From positions 62,001-126,000 of the forward strand of contig JAEUIN010000207.1 of the NCBI GenBank assembly GCA_016793115.1: a stretch of 64,000 nucleotides of DNA, given 5' to 3'. Each line of letters opens with the position of its first letter. Within the stretch, counting starts at the first letter, position 1. A model generated the notes under the pieces. That model was not told the origin of the DNA. It ran no database searches and saw nothing but the letters and a program-made list of their open reading frames with translations. The position numbers and the translations under genes were made by a program. This stretch comes from Planctomycetaceae bacterium. Lineage in GTDB: Bacteria; Planctomycetota; Planctomycetia; Pirellulales; PNKZ01. Positions 18,326-27,982 of this stretch are shown piece after piece.

Positions 18326-19819
18326 TTAACTCGTCAGCGTTCGGCGAACGGCGTCTTTCCAACCTGCGAGAAGATGGTCGCGCCGCGCGCTCGGCATTCC
18401 GGGCTCAAATCTTCGCTCCGCGTTCCATTGGCGAGCGACGTCGGCGGTGCTCTCCCAATAGCCGACTGCAAGGCCTGCCAAATACGCGGCGCCCAAGGCG
18501 GTCGTTTCGGTCGTCGCCGGTCGCACAAGCGGCACGTTGAGCATATCGGCCTGAAATTGCATCAAGCAATCATTCACGGCGGCGCCGCCGTCGACTTTGA
18601 GCCGCTTGAGCGGCGAGCCGGCGTCGCGCTGCATCGCCTCGGCCAAGTCGAACGTTTGATAAGCCATCGATTCGACCGCGGCGCGGGCCAAGTGCCCGGC
18701 TTTCGTTCCACGCGTCAATCCGTAGACTGCGCCGCGGGCGTCGGCGTCCCAGTAAGGTGCGCCCAGCCCCGTGAAGGCCGGCACGAAGTAGACGCCTCCG
18801 GCGTCGGACACAGTTTCACACAGGGCTTCGACGTCGGCTGAATTCTTGATCAAGCCGAGCCCGTCGCGCAGCCATTGTACGACCGCGCCCGCGATGAAAA
18901 CGGAGCCCTCTAAGCAGTAGGTCGTCCGCCCGTTCAACGTCCAGCCGACGGTCGTGAGCAGGTTGTGTTTCGAAGCGACCGGTTTCTCGCCGACGTTCAT
19001 CAGCATGAAGCAGCCGGTTCCGTAGGTGTTCTTGGCGTCGCCCGGTTCGAAGCAAGCTTGTCCGAACGTGGCCGCTTGCTGATCGCCCGCGATGCCGGCT
19101 ATGGGGATCGAAACGCCGAGCCATTGGGGATCGGTCTTGCCGTAGACTTCACTCGACGAGCGCACCTCAGGAAGCATGGCCCGCGGAATGCCGAGAATTC
19201 GCAGCAGTTCCTCGTCCCAGGCGAGGGTGTGAATGTTATAGAGCAGCGTGCGGCTCGCGTTGCTCGAATCGGTCACATGGCACCGGCCGCCCGTGAGCCG
19301 CCAGGTGAGAAACGTGTCGACGGTGCCGAATAGAACCTCGCCGCGCTCGGCGCGCGAGCGCAAGCCGGGAACCGTGTCGAGCAGATGTTTGATCTTGGTG
19401 CCCGAGAAGTAGGCGTCGACGACGAGGCCGGTCTTCTCGCGAAACAGCGATTCAAAGCCGTCGGCCTTGAGCCGTTCGCAGATCGGCGCACTGACGCGGC
19501 TCTGCCACACGATCGCATTGGCGACCGGCTTGCCGGTGTCGCGCTCCCACAGGATCGCCGTCTCGCGCTGGTTCGTCAGCCCGATCGCCGCAATTTGACT
19601 CGCTTCGATTTTTGCCGATCGGAGTGCTTCGCGGGCCGTGGCGAGTTGCGACTCCCAGATCGCCTCCGGATCGTGTTCGACGAATCCGGGCGCGGGGAGG
19701 ATTTGCGGAAACTCTTGTTGCGCCTTGCCGACGACGCGGCCGGTGCGATCGAAGACCAGCGTGCGACTCGAGGTTGTGCCTTGGTCGAGCGCGAGGAGAT
19801 AACGGGCGGCGTTGCTCAT
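18326..19819 (-). CDS. glpK: Glycerol kinase
   Basis: A 497-residue FGGY-family kinase that phosphorylates glycerol to sn-glycerol 3-phosphate with ATP in the cytoplasm. Seen: the N-terminal [11 protein letters not shown] phosphate-binding loop, TNQRET, the WQSR segment, the [11 protein letters not shown] block, [10 protein letters not shown] and the late [16 protein letters not shown] signature. Length and motif order match full-length GlpK. It lies 62 bases after an aminotransferase gene on the same strand, which may share its transcript. No glycerol facilitator or GlpD is nearby. Confidence 0.96.
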   Translation of the reverse strand: MSNAARYLLALDQGTTSSRTLVFDRTGRVVGKAQQEFPQILPAPGFVEHDPEAIWESQLATAREALRSAKIEASQIAAIGLTNQRETAILWERDTGKPVANAIVWQSRVSAPICERLKADGFESLFREKTGLVVDAYFSGTKIKHLLDTVPGLRSRAERGEVLFGTVDTFLTWRLTGGRCHVTDSSNASRTLLYNIHTLAWDEELLRILGIPRAMLPEVRSSSEVYGKTDPQWLGVSIPIAGIAGDQQAATFGQACFEPGDAKNTYGTGCFMLMNVGEKPVASKHNLLTTVGWTLNGRTTYCLEGSVFIAGAVVQWLRDGLGLIKNSADVEALCETVSDAGGVYFVPAFTGLGAPYWDADARGAVYGLTRGTKAGHLARAAVESMAYQTFDLAEAMQRDAGSPLKRLKVDGGAAVNDCLMQFQADMLNVPLVRPATTETTALGAAYLAGLAVGYWESTADVARQWNAERRFEPGMPSARRDHLLAGWKDAVRRTLTS

Positions 19820-19881
19820 GGCTGCGGGTCGGGCTCCGTCTCAAGAACGAGCAGGCATTGCGAAGCGAATCGGCGGCTCAC

Positions 19882-21144
19882 TTATACCGAATAGTCGGCA
19901 GTGAGGCGATGTTGCGGATGCGTCTCAAGATAAGCTGCGACGCGGTCTTGCCGGGTGATCGCACCCTTTACGAACTCGACTGCGGCTAGAAGCCGGTCGT
20001 CGGGCTCGGCGCAACTAAATCGCAAGAAACCGCCCCCCGCAGGACCGAAACATTCACCGCCGAGACAGGCGACGCCGAGCGAGTCGTCGGCTCCTTCCAG
20101 GAGATACAAGGCCAGGCCATGCGAGGTGATTCTGAGCTGATTGCAGACGGCGGCGACGTTGGGAAACGCGTAGAACGTGCTTCTCGGCTCCAGACACTTG
20201 AATCCGGAAATGGTGTTCAGCCCGGCGACCAAGAGATTGAGCTTATCGCGAAACGCCTTCATCTGCTCGCCGCGCGGCCCGCGATCGCTCGTCAGCGCGG
20301 CGGCCGCGGCGAGTTGTACGATGGGTGCGACGCACGACAGCGAGGTGTTGAGCAGCCTGCCGAAAAGATCGATGACCGGCTTCGCGCTCACGGCGAATCC
20401 GGCGCGCCAGCCGCTCATGCTGTACGACTTGCTGAATGTGTAGGCGGCGACGCACTGCTCCATCATGCCCGGCTGCGCCAGGATGGAATGATGCCGCCCT
20501 TGCCACACCATCTGATCGTACGGCTCGTCGCTGAGCACGGCGACGTCGCGGCCGCGAATCAGATCGGCGATCGCCGTCAGGTCGGATTCGGCCGCTACGC
20601 CCCCCGTCGGATTGTGCGGGCTGTTGAGAAAGATCGCTTTCGGCCGCGGCGCGGTCTTGAGAAAGCGTTCGACTTCCGCCGGCTCCGGGCGAAACTCATT
20701 TGATTGCTTAAGGTCGCTCATCCAAACGCGGCCGCCGCGCCGAGCGATGTTCGGTAAGTAGGTGGGAAAGTAGGGCGAGAACACCAGGACATCGTCGCCC
20801 GGATCGACGAACGCTTCGCAAAAGATCAGTTCGAAGATCTTCGCCCCCGGCCCGACGACGACGTTCTCCGCTTGGGCGTCGATTCCATGTTCGTCGCGCA
20901 CATACCGAGCCGCGGCTTCGCGCATCGGCGGAATGCCGAGCGACGGGGCGTAGTGCGATTGGTCGGCGTCGATGGCGTCGTGCCCGGCTTGCTTCGCGGC
21001 CGGCGTCGAAGGAAAGGGGCTATCGCCGATTTCCAATTCAATGACGCGCTTCCCCGCGGCTTTGAGTCGCTTGGCGATCGCCAACACGGCGAAAGCCGTT
21101 TCGTCGCGGACTTCGGAAGCGAACTTGGTGAACGAAACGGACAT
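19882..21144 (-). CDS. PLP-dependent class I/II aminotransferase
   Basis: A 420-residue fold-type I aminotransferase. The start is set at the ATG at 21144, ten codons inside a longer frame, because homology begins with SVSFTKFASEV. Seen: the PLP phosphate-binding region around SHYAPSLGIPPMREA, NSPHNPTGG, SDEPYDQMV and the Schiff-base lysine K239 in SKSYSMSGWRAGF, followed by the usual Arg near the end (FLRFSCAEP). It is close to aspartate/alanine aminotransferases, but the donor and acceptor cannot be fixed from sequence. glpK follows on the same strand. Confidence 0.9.
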   Translation of the reverse strand: MSVSFTKFASEVRDETAFAVLAIAKRLKAAGKRVIELEIGDSPFPSTPAAKQAGHDAIDADQSHYAPSLGIPPMREAAARYVRDEHGIDAQAENVVVGPGAKIFELIFCEAFVDPGDDVLVFSPYFPTYLPNIARRGGRVWMSDLKQSNEFRPEPAEVERFLKTAPRPKAIFLNSPHNPTGGVAAESDLTAIADLIRGRDVAVLSDEPYDQMVWQGRHHSILAQPGMMEQCVAAYTFSKSYSMSGWRAGFAVSAKPVIDLFGRLLNTSLSCVAPIVQLAAAAALTSDRGPRGEQMKAFRDKLNLLVAGLNTISGFKCLEPRSTFYAFPNVAAVCNQLRITSHGLALYLLEGADDSLGVACLGGECFGPAGGGFLRFSCAEPDDRLLAAVEFVKGAITRQDRVAAYLETHPQHRLTADYSV

Positions 21145-21226
21145 GGACGGCGCTCCGCAGTGGGCTTGGGGCACGGACGATGCTCCAAGCGTAATAAATT
21201 GCGGAGGCGCAGGCTATCGGCGCCGA

Positions 21227-21976
21227 CTACTTCATTGCGATAGCCCGTTGCAGCGGAGCGAGCACGTTGTCGATCACATAGGCGTCGACCACTTCTCGAC
21301 AAAGTTGCGCCAGCTTGTCCATGACGCCGACATAGGTTTTGTCGCCGCCGAGACTGCCGTACTGTCGAGCCGTCACATAAACGCTGAGTTGTTCTTCAGG
21401 AAACTCGCGCGTGCGGGCCTGATAGGCCGTCGTGCGGTTTTCAATGCTGAGGCGGCATTGCGTGCGGCAATCTTCGTCGATCGCCAGCGTGATCGAGGGC
21501 TCGTAGTTGATTACGCTCGAGCCCGGGTATTCGATCAGCTTTTCCATCGCCGGGCTGACGCCCAAGGCTTCGGCCACGAGTTGATTGTGGTTGCCGCGAT
21601 AGGTGAAATCGAAACCGAACAGCACGTCGAGCGCCTCGCAATCGAGCGGGCTCACCGAAAGCATGTAAGGGGCCAGTTCTAGGGCCAGCCGATGCTGCTC
21701 AAGCGCGTCTTCGACGCTCGTGGCATTGACGAATCCGGAGCAGACGCGGCGGTGCTCGATCGTCGCCCAGCGGTAGCTGCCCTTGTCTTTGTCTTCTTCG
21801 AGCACGAAATCCTGCTTTTCGCCGCGCGAGTAGAAGTTCCGCATCGTCGGATACTTCTTCTGAATCCGTTCGAAGTAGTGCAACACGGTCTCGCGCGTGT
21901 GCGGCAGTTCCATCTCCGTACTCAGGTTCATGTTGACGTAAAAGTCGTCGCACATGGAACCGTAAGTTTCCGACAT
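21227..21976 (-). CDS. Conserved hypothetical protein (249 aa)
   Basis: The start is placed at the ATG at 21976, preceded by an AGGAAC site; the longer frame upstream is Arg-rich and not convincing. The protein is soluble, acidic and without a signal peptide. It contains patches such as FYSRGEKQDFVLEEDKDKG and YRWATIEHRRVCSGFVN that look conserved, and the full length reads as a single domain. I recall similar unnamed proteins in planctomycetes but no function. It is divergent from the DNA-repair methyltransferase gene and precedes the aminotransferase by about 80 bases. Confidence 0.72.
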   Translation of the reverse strand: MSETYGSMCDDFYVNMNLSTEMELPHTRETVLHYFERIQKKYPTMRNFYSRGEKQDFVLEEDKDKGSYRWATIEHRRVCSGFVNATSVEDALEQHRLALELAPYMLSVSPLDCEALDVLFGFDFTYRGNHNQLVAEALGVSPAMEKLIEYPGSSVINYEPSITLAIDEDCRTQCRLSIENRTTAYQARTREFPEEQLSVYVTARQYGSLGGDKTYVGVMDKLAQLCREVVDAYVIDNVLAPLQRAIAMK

Positions 21977-22156
21977 GTCGTTCGTTCCTGCTGGGTGCGA
22001 TGTCGCGGGCCGACGCCGAGGGCCGAAGCGCGGAGTCTCGGGAATTCGTTGGTTTTCAAGAGCGTAAAGTATAGAATACGGCTGTTCGCGGTGTAAAGCC
22101 GCGGCGTTGCGAGCACGCTTGGCGCAAGCCGGAAAACTAACGAGACATTTCGCCTT

Positions 22157-22810
22157 ATGCGGACGTTTTTTCGCATCGAGCGCCGCGTCGCGACGCCTTC
22201 CCAGGCGCGACACTACACTATCTTCCCCACCGAACTCGGTTGGATGGGGCTGCTCGGCACTCGCTCCTCTATCGAGCGTTTGACGTTCGGCAATAAAACG
22301 GCGACCGCCGCGCGGGCTTCGCTCGGGCCCGACTCGAAAGCCGCGATGCGCGACGACGTCTGGTTCGGCGATCTCGTGGAGCGCTTACAGGCTTATGCTT
22401 CGGGGGCGCGCGATGCGTTTCTTGATATCGCGATCGACTATGCCGGACTCACGCCGTTTCAAACGGCCGTCGTCGAAGAGTGCCGGCGTATTCCGCCGGG
22501 TACCGCGATCACCTACGGAGACCTTGCCGCCGCGGCCGGTCGTCCGGGGGCGGCGCGAGCGGTCGGCAATGTGATGCGAAAAAACCGAGTGCCGTTGATC
22601 GTGCCCTGTCATCGTGTGGTCGGCAGCGGCGGTAAGTTGCACGGATATTCCGCCATCGGCGGCTTGGCGACGAAAAAGAAACTCCTTTCGATGGAGTTGC
22701 ACGCTTGGCTGCTCGAAGGAGCGGCGGTGCTGGCGGATTCGGCGATGCCGTCCCCTTCGCAGGCTCGCTTCCCGCGACGCAAACCGGCCGTTTCCCGGCA
22801 AAAACGCTAA
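22157..22810 (+). CDS. ogt: Methylated-DNA--protein-cysteine S-methyltransferase
   Basis: A 217-residue O6-alkylguanine-DNA alkyltransferase, which removes alkyl groups from guanine by suicidal transfer to its own cysteine. Seen: the helix-turn-helix region TPFQTAVVEECRRIPPGTAITYGDLA, the arginine-finger area GRPGAARAVGNVMRKN, and the active-site IVPCHRVVG. The N-terminal domain (about 1-85) is divergent, as is usual. The next small gene starts 17 bases after the stop. The symbol is by family; ogt-type rather than Ada-fused. Confidence 0.92.
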   Translation: MRTFFRIERRVATPSQARHYTIFPTELGWMGLLGTRSSIERLTFGNKTATAARASLGPDSKAAMRDDVWFGDLVERLQAYASGARDAFLDIAIDYAGLTPFQTAVVEECRRIPPGTAITYGDLAAAAGRPGAARAVGNVMRKNRVPLIVPCHRVVGSGGKLHGYSAIGGLATKKKLLSMELHAWLLEGAAVLADSAMPSPSQARFPRRKPAVSRQKR

Positions 22811-22827
22811 CATTTCGATTCTATTAA

Positions 22828-23166
22828 ATGGTCTGGCGTGTTTTGCCGATGCAAGACACAATGGAACCATCCCACCTGATCGACGCCCGCCTTCCGCTCG
22901 CCCCTCGATCGCACCTTCTACAGACCGATCCGCGAACTGTGACAAGTCACAACTCGCCCGAAAACGACTGGCACGCCTGGATTCTTGAACGTCGAACGGC
23001 CGACGGGGCCATTCTCGTTCGTGTTCCCTCATTGCGCGCCGATGCCGCCGGGGAGAGGCTCCCGGATGCCGTCTTTTCATTTCGCGACGGCGATCCGCAA
23101 TACAGTTTGTGGGCTGAGCGATTCGCGGAGCGCCACGGACTCATCCGTGAAGAACGCCGCGCGTAG
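22828..23166 (+). CDS. Small hypothetical protein (112 aa)
   Basis: A short frame 17 bases downstream of ogt. In-frame ATGs at 22828, 22849 and 22861 are possible starts and none has a clear ribosome binding site. The middle carries WHAWILERRTADGAILVRVPSLRADAAG, which looks like a real domain, and the end is charged. No known family is recognised. It probably shares the ogt transcript. Confidence 0.5.
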   Translation: MVWRVLPMQDTMEPSHLIDARLPLAPRSHLLQTDPRTVTSHNSPENDWHAWILERRTADGAILVRVPSLRADAAGERLPDAVFSFRDGDPQYSLWAERFAERHGLIREERRA

Positions 23167-23215
23167 CCGCGTCTGCGTCGGATCACTCGTCGGCTGGGCG
23201 GCGTTATAATTCGGC

Positions 23216-25747
23216 ATGCCGCCGGAAATTGAAATCGCCGTGGAAGGAATGACTTGCGCGAACTGCGCGCGCAGCGTTGAGCAATCGCTGGCTCAAACAC
23301 CCGGGGTCGTTCGAGCGACGGTGAGCCAACCGGAGGGGCGCGCGGTCGTCGAGGTCGACCCCGTCGCCGTCGACCGAGCGGAACTCCGACGGGCCGTCGA
23401 ACGCGCCGGATATCGGGTCGTCGAACATTCGCCGAATCAAGGAACGACGCTGCCGAGAACTGTTTCGCCGGCGTCGCCGGCGGCTCGTGCGGCAACAGGT
23501 CGCGCCGTGCAGATCGACCTCGGATCGCCGGTCGCCGGGCCGACGAATCGTTCGCCGCGTACGAAGTCGCGCGCCGAGTTGTATATCGACGGCATGCACT
23601 GCGCCAGTTGCGTCGGCAAGGTGGAGACGGCGCTGCAGAAGACGCCCGGTGTCGAAGCCGCCGCGGTGAATCTGGCGACGGGGCAAGCGCGCGTCGTTTA
23701 CGATCCGGATTTTGCCGCACCCCAACAACTCGTCGCCGCGGTGCGGTCCGCCGGATACGAAGCGTCGGTCGCGCGCAAAGGGAACGATCTATGCGAACTC
23801 GATCGTCGCCAAGAGCGCGAAGAACGTGATTGGCGCAAGAAATTGATTCTCGGCGCGGCCCTCTTGGTCGTCGTGCTCGCGACCCATACGCTCGGCACGC
23901 ATGAGTTGTTCTTACAGTGCCTCGCTTTAGCGGCGGCCACCGCCTTGGTAGTCGCGCTTGGTACACCGTTCGCGCGCGGAGCATGGAAGCGGGCGCGCCA
24001 TGGATCGGCCGATATGGACACGCTCGTCACGCTGGGAAGCGGAACGGCGTTTATCGCGGGCGTCGCTGGGTGGTCGCCGCATTCGGCGTCGATGTATTTC
24101 ATGGATGCCGGCATGATTCTTGTCTTTGTCACCTTCGGCAAATGGCTTGAATCGCAGGCTCGTCGAAGAACCGGCACCGCCGTTCGCAAGCTTGTCGCTC
24201 TTGTGCCGCACCAAGCGACGATCGCCGTCGACGGCAAGACGATTAACGTCGACCCGGAAGAAGTCGAAGTCGGCACGACGATCATCGTGCGTCCGGGCGC
24301 GCGCGTGCCGCTCGACGCGCTGGTGTTGAGCGGCGCGGGGGCCGTTGATCAGGCTTGGCTCACGGGAGAGTCGGTTTCGGTCGAGAAGGCGCCGGGCGAC
24401 GAGATTTACGCCGGCACAATCAACGGCGACGGCGCCCTGACGGCGCGTGTCATCCGTCGTGCGGCCCAATCGACGCTCGCGCAGACCATTGAATTGGTCC
24501 GCACGGCTCAAGAATCGAAACCCGCCGTTCAACGCTTCGCCGATCGTGTGGTGACGGTGTTCGTGCCGATCGTGCTGCTGATCGCCGTCGCGGCTCTCGT
24601 GGCGTGGGGTTTCGCCGGCGATTGGCGAACGGGGCTTTCGGCCTTCGCGGCCGTACTGGTCGTGGCGTGCCCGTGCGCCTTGGGCCTCGCGACGCCGACG
24701 GCCGTGGTGGTCGCTTCGGGGCGCGGCGCGGAGAACGGCGTGCTGTTCAAGAACGCCGCGGCGATGGAAGTCGCCGCCCGGCTGACGACGATCGTCTTCG
24801 ACAAGACCGGTACGCTCACCGAAGGTCGGCCCCGCGTCGTGCGCGTCGTCGCGCAACGGGAAACGACGGAAAGCGAACTGCTCGCGACGGCCGCCGCCGC
24901 TCAACGACTGAGCGGGCATCCGCTAGCGAAGTGTATTGTCGAAGAAGCGGAACGGCGCGGCGTGCCCGTCGTCACCGCGCAAAGCTTGGAGATCGTCGCA
25001 GGGCAGGGGATCGCGGCGACGACGGACGGCCGGCGCACTTTCGTTGGGAATGAGAAGCTAATGGCGGCGAGCGGTATCGATGTCGCGCCTGTTGCCGATG
25101 CGCTCGCCGCTGCACGGCGCGGCGGCGGAACTCCCCTGCTGGTCGCCGACGATCGGGGTCTACTCGGTTTTCTCGTGCTGGCCGACGAGCTTTCGCAGCA
25201 TGCGGTGCCGGCCGTCGCTCAGATGCATCGCCTCGGCTTAAAGACGTTGCTCGTATCGGGCGATCATCAGAGCACCGTACTGGCGACCGCCGGTGCCGTA
25301 GGCATCGACGAAGCCGTCGCCGAGGTGTTGCCCGCCGACAAACAATCGATTGTGCGCGAACTGCAAAGCCGCGGCCGACGCGTGGCGATGATCGGCGACG
25401 GCATCAACGATGCCCCGGCGTTGGCCGCAGCCGATCTGGGAATCGCCGTCGGGCACGGCGCCGACGTCGCGGTCGACGCGGCCGACGTCGTTCTCACGAC
25501 TCCGGACTTGCGAAACGCCGCCCGTGCGGTTCAATTGGCCCGCTTGACCATGCGCGTGATTCGCGAAAACTTGGTGTGGGCCTTGGCATACAACGTCGTG
25601 CTCTTGCCGGCCGCGGCCGGAGTATTTGCGCCTTGGTTGGGAGCGGCCTGGCGTATTCCGCCGACGTTTGCGGCGGCGGCGATGGCGCTGAGCAGCGTCT
25701 CGGTGGTCGCGAACAGTTTGTCGCTTCGCGTGCGGCGAATCGATTAA
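23216..25747 (+). CDS. copA: Copper-translocating P-type ATPase
   Basis: An 843-residue P1B-type ATPase that pumps Cu(I) out of the cytoplasm using ATP. Seen: two N-terminal heavy-metal-associated domains with GMTCANC (C14, C17) and GMHCASC (C129, C132), about eight membrane helices, DMDTLVTLG, the actuator TGES loop, the CPC membrane metal site (485-487) that marks copper or silver specificity, the phosphorylated D529 in DKTGTLTEG, the HP dipeptide of the nucleotide domain and GDGINDAPAL. Length and order match CopA. No CopY/CueR regulator or CopZ chaperone is nearby. Confidence 0.96.
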   Translation: MPPEIEIAVEGMTCANCARSVEQSLAQTPGVVRATVSQPEGRAVVEVDPVAVDRAELRRAVERAGYRVVEHSPNQGTTLPRTVSPASPAARAATGRAVQIDLGSPVAGPTNRSPRTKSRAELYIDGMHCASCVGKVETALQKTPGVEAAAVNLATGQARVVYDPDFAAPQQLVAAVRSAGYEASVARKGNDLCELDRRQEREERDWRKKLILGAALLVVVLATHTLGTHELFLQCLALAAATALVVALGTPFARGAWKRARHGSADMDTLVTLGSGTAFIAGVAGWSPHSASMYFMDAGMILVFVTFGKWLESQARRRTGTAVRKLVALVPHQATIAVDGKTINVDPEEVEVGTTIIVRPGARVPLDALVLSGAGAVDQAWLTGESVSVEKAPGDEIYAGTINGDGALTARVIRRAAQSTLAQTIELVRTAQESKPAVQRFADRVVTVFVPIVLLIAVAALVAWGFAGDWRTGLSAFAAVLVVACPCALGLATPTAVVVASGRGAENGVLFKNAAAMEVAARLTTIVFDKTGTLTEGRPRVVRVVAQRETTESELLATAAAAQRLSGHPLAKCIVEEAERRGVPVVTAQSLEIVAGQGIAATTDGRRTFVGNEKLMAASGIDVAPVADALAAARRGGGTPLLVADDRGLLGFLVLADELSQHAVPAVAQMHRLGLKTLLVSGDHQSTVLATAGAVGIDEAVAEVLPADKQSIVRELQSRGRRVAMIGDGINDAPALAAADLGIAVGHGADVAVDAADVVLTTPDLRNAARAVQLARLTMRVIRENLVWALAYNVVLLPAAAGVFAPWLGAAWRIPPTFAAAAMALSSVSVVANSLSLRVRRID

Positions 25748-25826
25748 CGAGCCGAGGAGCATGCCTTTGATCCCCCGACCACTCTTTCTTTGCAAAGAGA
25801 CGGAATAATGTGCTTTAAGTGATTTG

Positions 25827-26942
25827 ATGAACTTTTGTCTGCTCCATGCCGACGAGGAAACCGCGCAACTGGCCGTCGCGCTCGTCGCCGCCGGACATGA
25901 GTTGGCCTTATTGTACGAACCGGGCGAATCGGCAGCGGCGTTGCGCGCCGTTGCGCCGGAGGCCCGCGTCGTCGCGGAATGGGAAGAAGCGTTGGCCTGC
26001 GGCGCGAACTTCGCCGTCATCGGCGGCGCCGGCCCGGAGTCGCAGCGGCTTGAGATGGTGCGGCGGTTGGTGCAAGAGGGCCTAGCGACGATCGTGTCGC
26101 ATCCGCAGACCACGGCGACTCTCGCCTACTTCGAACTCGACATGCATCGGCAGGCGACGAACGTCGCCCTCGTGCCTCTGGAGACGCGGCGACATCAACC
26201 GGCTCTGGGAGCGGTGCGCCGACTGGGCATGCTCGACGAGGTCGTCATCGAACGACGCCTCGCCGATCGTTCGAAGGCCGCCGTGCTCCGAGAATTTGTG
26301 CGCGATCTGGGGGCGGTTCGCACGCTCGTCGGCGAGTGCGAAAAGGTTTCCGCGATGGGCACGCTCGGCGACGACGGCGGCTCGGCGCAACTCGGTGTTA
26401 ACATCACTACGAAGTCGGGGGCGCTCATTCGCTGGTCGATCGGCCCGGGGAGCGGCACCGACTCGGCACGTTGGACCGTGACGGCGAAGGATGCGAGCGC
26501 CGAGTTTTCCTTCGACGACGCGGAGGAGTGGTCGGTCGACGTGCGCCGCGGCGGCGACACCGAGAAGACGTCATTTCCAGCGGGCTCGACGATGCATGCC
26601 ACGGCCGGAGCGGTCGCCGAAGCCGTCCGCGATCCGACTAACGAACTTTGGCGCGAGGCGCTCGCCGACCTGGAGTTGGTCGAAGCCGTGGAACGCAGCC
26701 TCCGCAAGGGGCGCACCGTGGAGTTGTTTCACGAAGAGGCGAGTGAAGAAGGCACGTTTCACGGCGTCATGGCGGCCGGCGGCTGCCTCCTGATTATGCT
26801 GAGTATCGGCGCAGCGATCGCCGCGACGATGATCGGCCGCTTCCGGTTTTGGCTCGCCGACTTCTGGCCGTTTGCGCTCTTGGCCGTGCTCGTCGCATTC
26901 TTGCTGCTGCAACTTTTGAAGTTGGTATTTCCGAAGTCGTAG
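25827..26942 (+). CDS. Dehydrogenase-like protein with two C-terminal membrane helices
   Basis: A 371-residue protein. ATG at 25827 is preferred over the TTG just before it. The first 120 residues have the alternating beta/alpha pattern of a Rossmann fold like Gfo/Idh/MocA proteins, but the nucleotide loop is replaced by HADEETAQ, without GxGxxG. The middle (about 120-290) resembles the beta-sheet substrate domain of that family. Two hydrophobic segments (about 310-335 and 342-370) end the protein, so the body would face the cytoplasm or periplasm as a tail-anchored domain. No EKP lysine is visible. Catalysis is therefore doubtful and a binding or sensing role is possible. Confidence 0.62.
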   Translation: MNFCLLHADEETAQLAVALVAAGHELALLYEPGESAAALRAVAPEARVVAEWEEALACGANFAVIGGAGPESQRLEMVRRLVQEGLATIVSHPQTTATLAYFELDMHRQATNVALVPLETRRHQPALGAVRRLGMLDEVVIERRLADRSKAAVLREFVRDLGAVRTLVGECEKVSAMGTLGDDGGSAQLGVNITTKSGALIRWSIGPGSGTDSARWTVTAKDASAEFSFDDAEEWSVDVRRGGDTEKTSFPAGSTMHATAGAVAEAVRDPTNELWREALADLELVEAVERSLRKGRTVELFHEEASEEGTFHGVMAAGGCLLIMLSIGAAIAATMIGRFRFWLADFWPFALLAVLVAFLLLQLLKLVFPKS

Positions 26943-26953
26943 AGCGAGCCGCT

Positions 26954-27982
26954 CTACATTTGATCGCGGAACAGCGCAAGCAGCAGCATACTGCCGCCGT
27001 TCATCAACATATGCACGACGACGCCCGGCCAGATGCTATGCGTTTGGCGGTACAAATAGCCGAGACCGAGGCCGAGGAAAAAGATGGGAATCGGATCGGG
27101 ACCGTGTTCCCAATGGACCAGGGCGAATAGTGCGGCGGAGAGCACGATCGGAGTGGCTCCGATCGACTTCGCCGATGCCAATTTCGCAGCGTCGGCGTTA
27201 AGTGAACTTGCGGCCGAGGCGGTTTCGAGCGATTTGGGAGCATCGTCGTCGTGGCTGCCGTTGGGCGTTGCGCAGTCCGGCGGCAATTTGGCCATTTTCC
27301 GCTGCAGCCATCCCTGAATCACGCCGCGAAACACAAACTCCTCGACGATCGGGGCGACAAGAACCGCCGCAGTCGTGGCCCAAAACCACAACGCGGCGCT
27401 ATCGGTCGTTTTCAGATCGGTAAGGATCGGATGTTTTGTCTTCATCCAGACGGCGTTGAGAATCGCTTGCAGAACGTAGACCGGCGGAACGATCACGACG
27501 AACCCAATGAGGCCCAATCGCCAATCGCGAAGCCATTGATCGTTTCGAATGCCTAGATCTTGAGAAGTCGCCCCCGCGCGGCGCTTCAATTCAAAGTTGA
27601 TCGAGAAGAAACCCAGAAAACTTGCGACGGCGAATCCTTGGTAGACGCTAATCGCGGCGGTGAGTTGTCCGGCCGCATCGTCTTCGGCGACTTTGAATAG
27701 AGAGCCCTTTCCGCCCTGTGCCAGATAGAGCACTTGTCCGATCAGGGGCGCGACAAACGTTAGCGCGAGCAAGTAGATGAGTGCGGCGAAGATTGTGTGC
27801 CAACCGGCCCAAGGAACTAGGCGCTGCGGTCGGAAGGCCACCGGTTCGCGGCCCGCTGCCAGGGTTTGGCGAATCCAATTGGTCGCCAGCAGGCCGATGA
27901 TGAGCAGACCTACGATGAAGATGTAGTCTGCGCTGGTAATCTCGGCCGGCTTTGCGGCGTCGGCGAACAGCGGCAGGTTCAT
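26954..27982 (-). CDS. CPBP family intramembrane metalloprotease
   Basis: A 342-residue membrane protein of the CAAX-protease/bacteriocin-processing (Abi) family. The start at 27982 overlaps the pgsA stop as ATGA, which supports it over a longer frame. Seen: about seven membrane segments and the three family motifs: EExxxR (E214, E215, R219), FxxxH (H290) and HxxxN (H324, N328), which together hold the metal in characterised members. Between the first two motifs is a soluble insert of about 50 residues (about 230-280) rich in Ser, Ala and Asp. The substrate is unknown. It is the last gene of the rimO-pgsA group. Confidence 0.88.
   Translation of the reverse strand: MNLPLFADAAKPAEITSADYIFIVGLLIIGLLATNWIRQTLAAGREPVAFRPQRLVPWAGWHTIFAALIYLLALTFVAPLIGQVLYLAQGGKGSLFKVAEDDAAGQLTAAISVYQGFAVASFLGFFSINFELKRRAGATSQDLGIRNDQWLRDWRLGLIGFVVIVPPVYVLQAILNAVWMKTKHPILTDLKTTDSAALWFWATTAAVLVAPIVEEFVFRGVIQGWLQRKMAKLPPDCATPNGSHDDDAPKSLETASAASSLNADAAKLASAKSIGATPIVLSAALFALVHWEHGPDPIPIFFLGLGLGYLYRQTHSIWPGVVVHMLMNGGSMLLLALFRDQM

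Noticed and set aside
22947..23984. A 345-codon minus-strand frame across the start of copA.
   Set aside because: Strongly Arg/Pro biased and antisense to clear HMA domains.
23927..24919. A 330-codon minus-strand frame inside copA.
   Set aside because: Antisense shadow of a certain gene.
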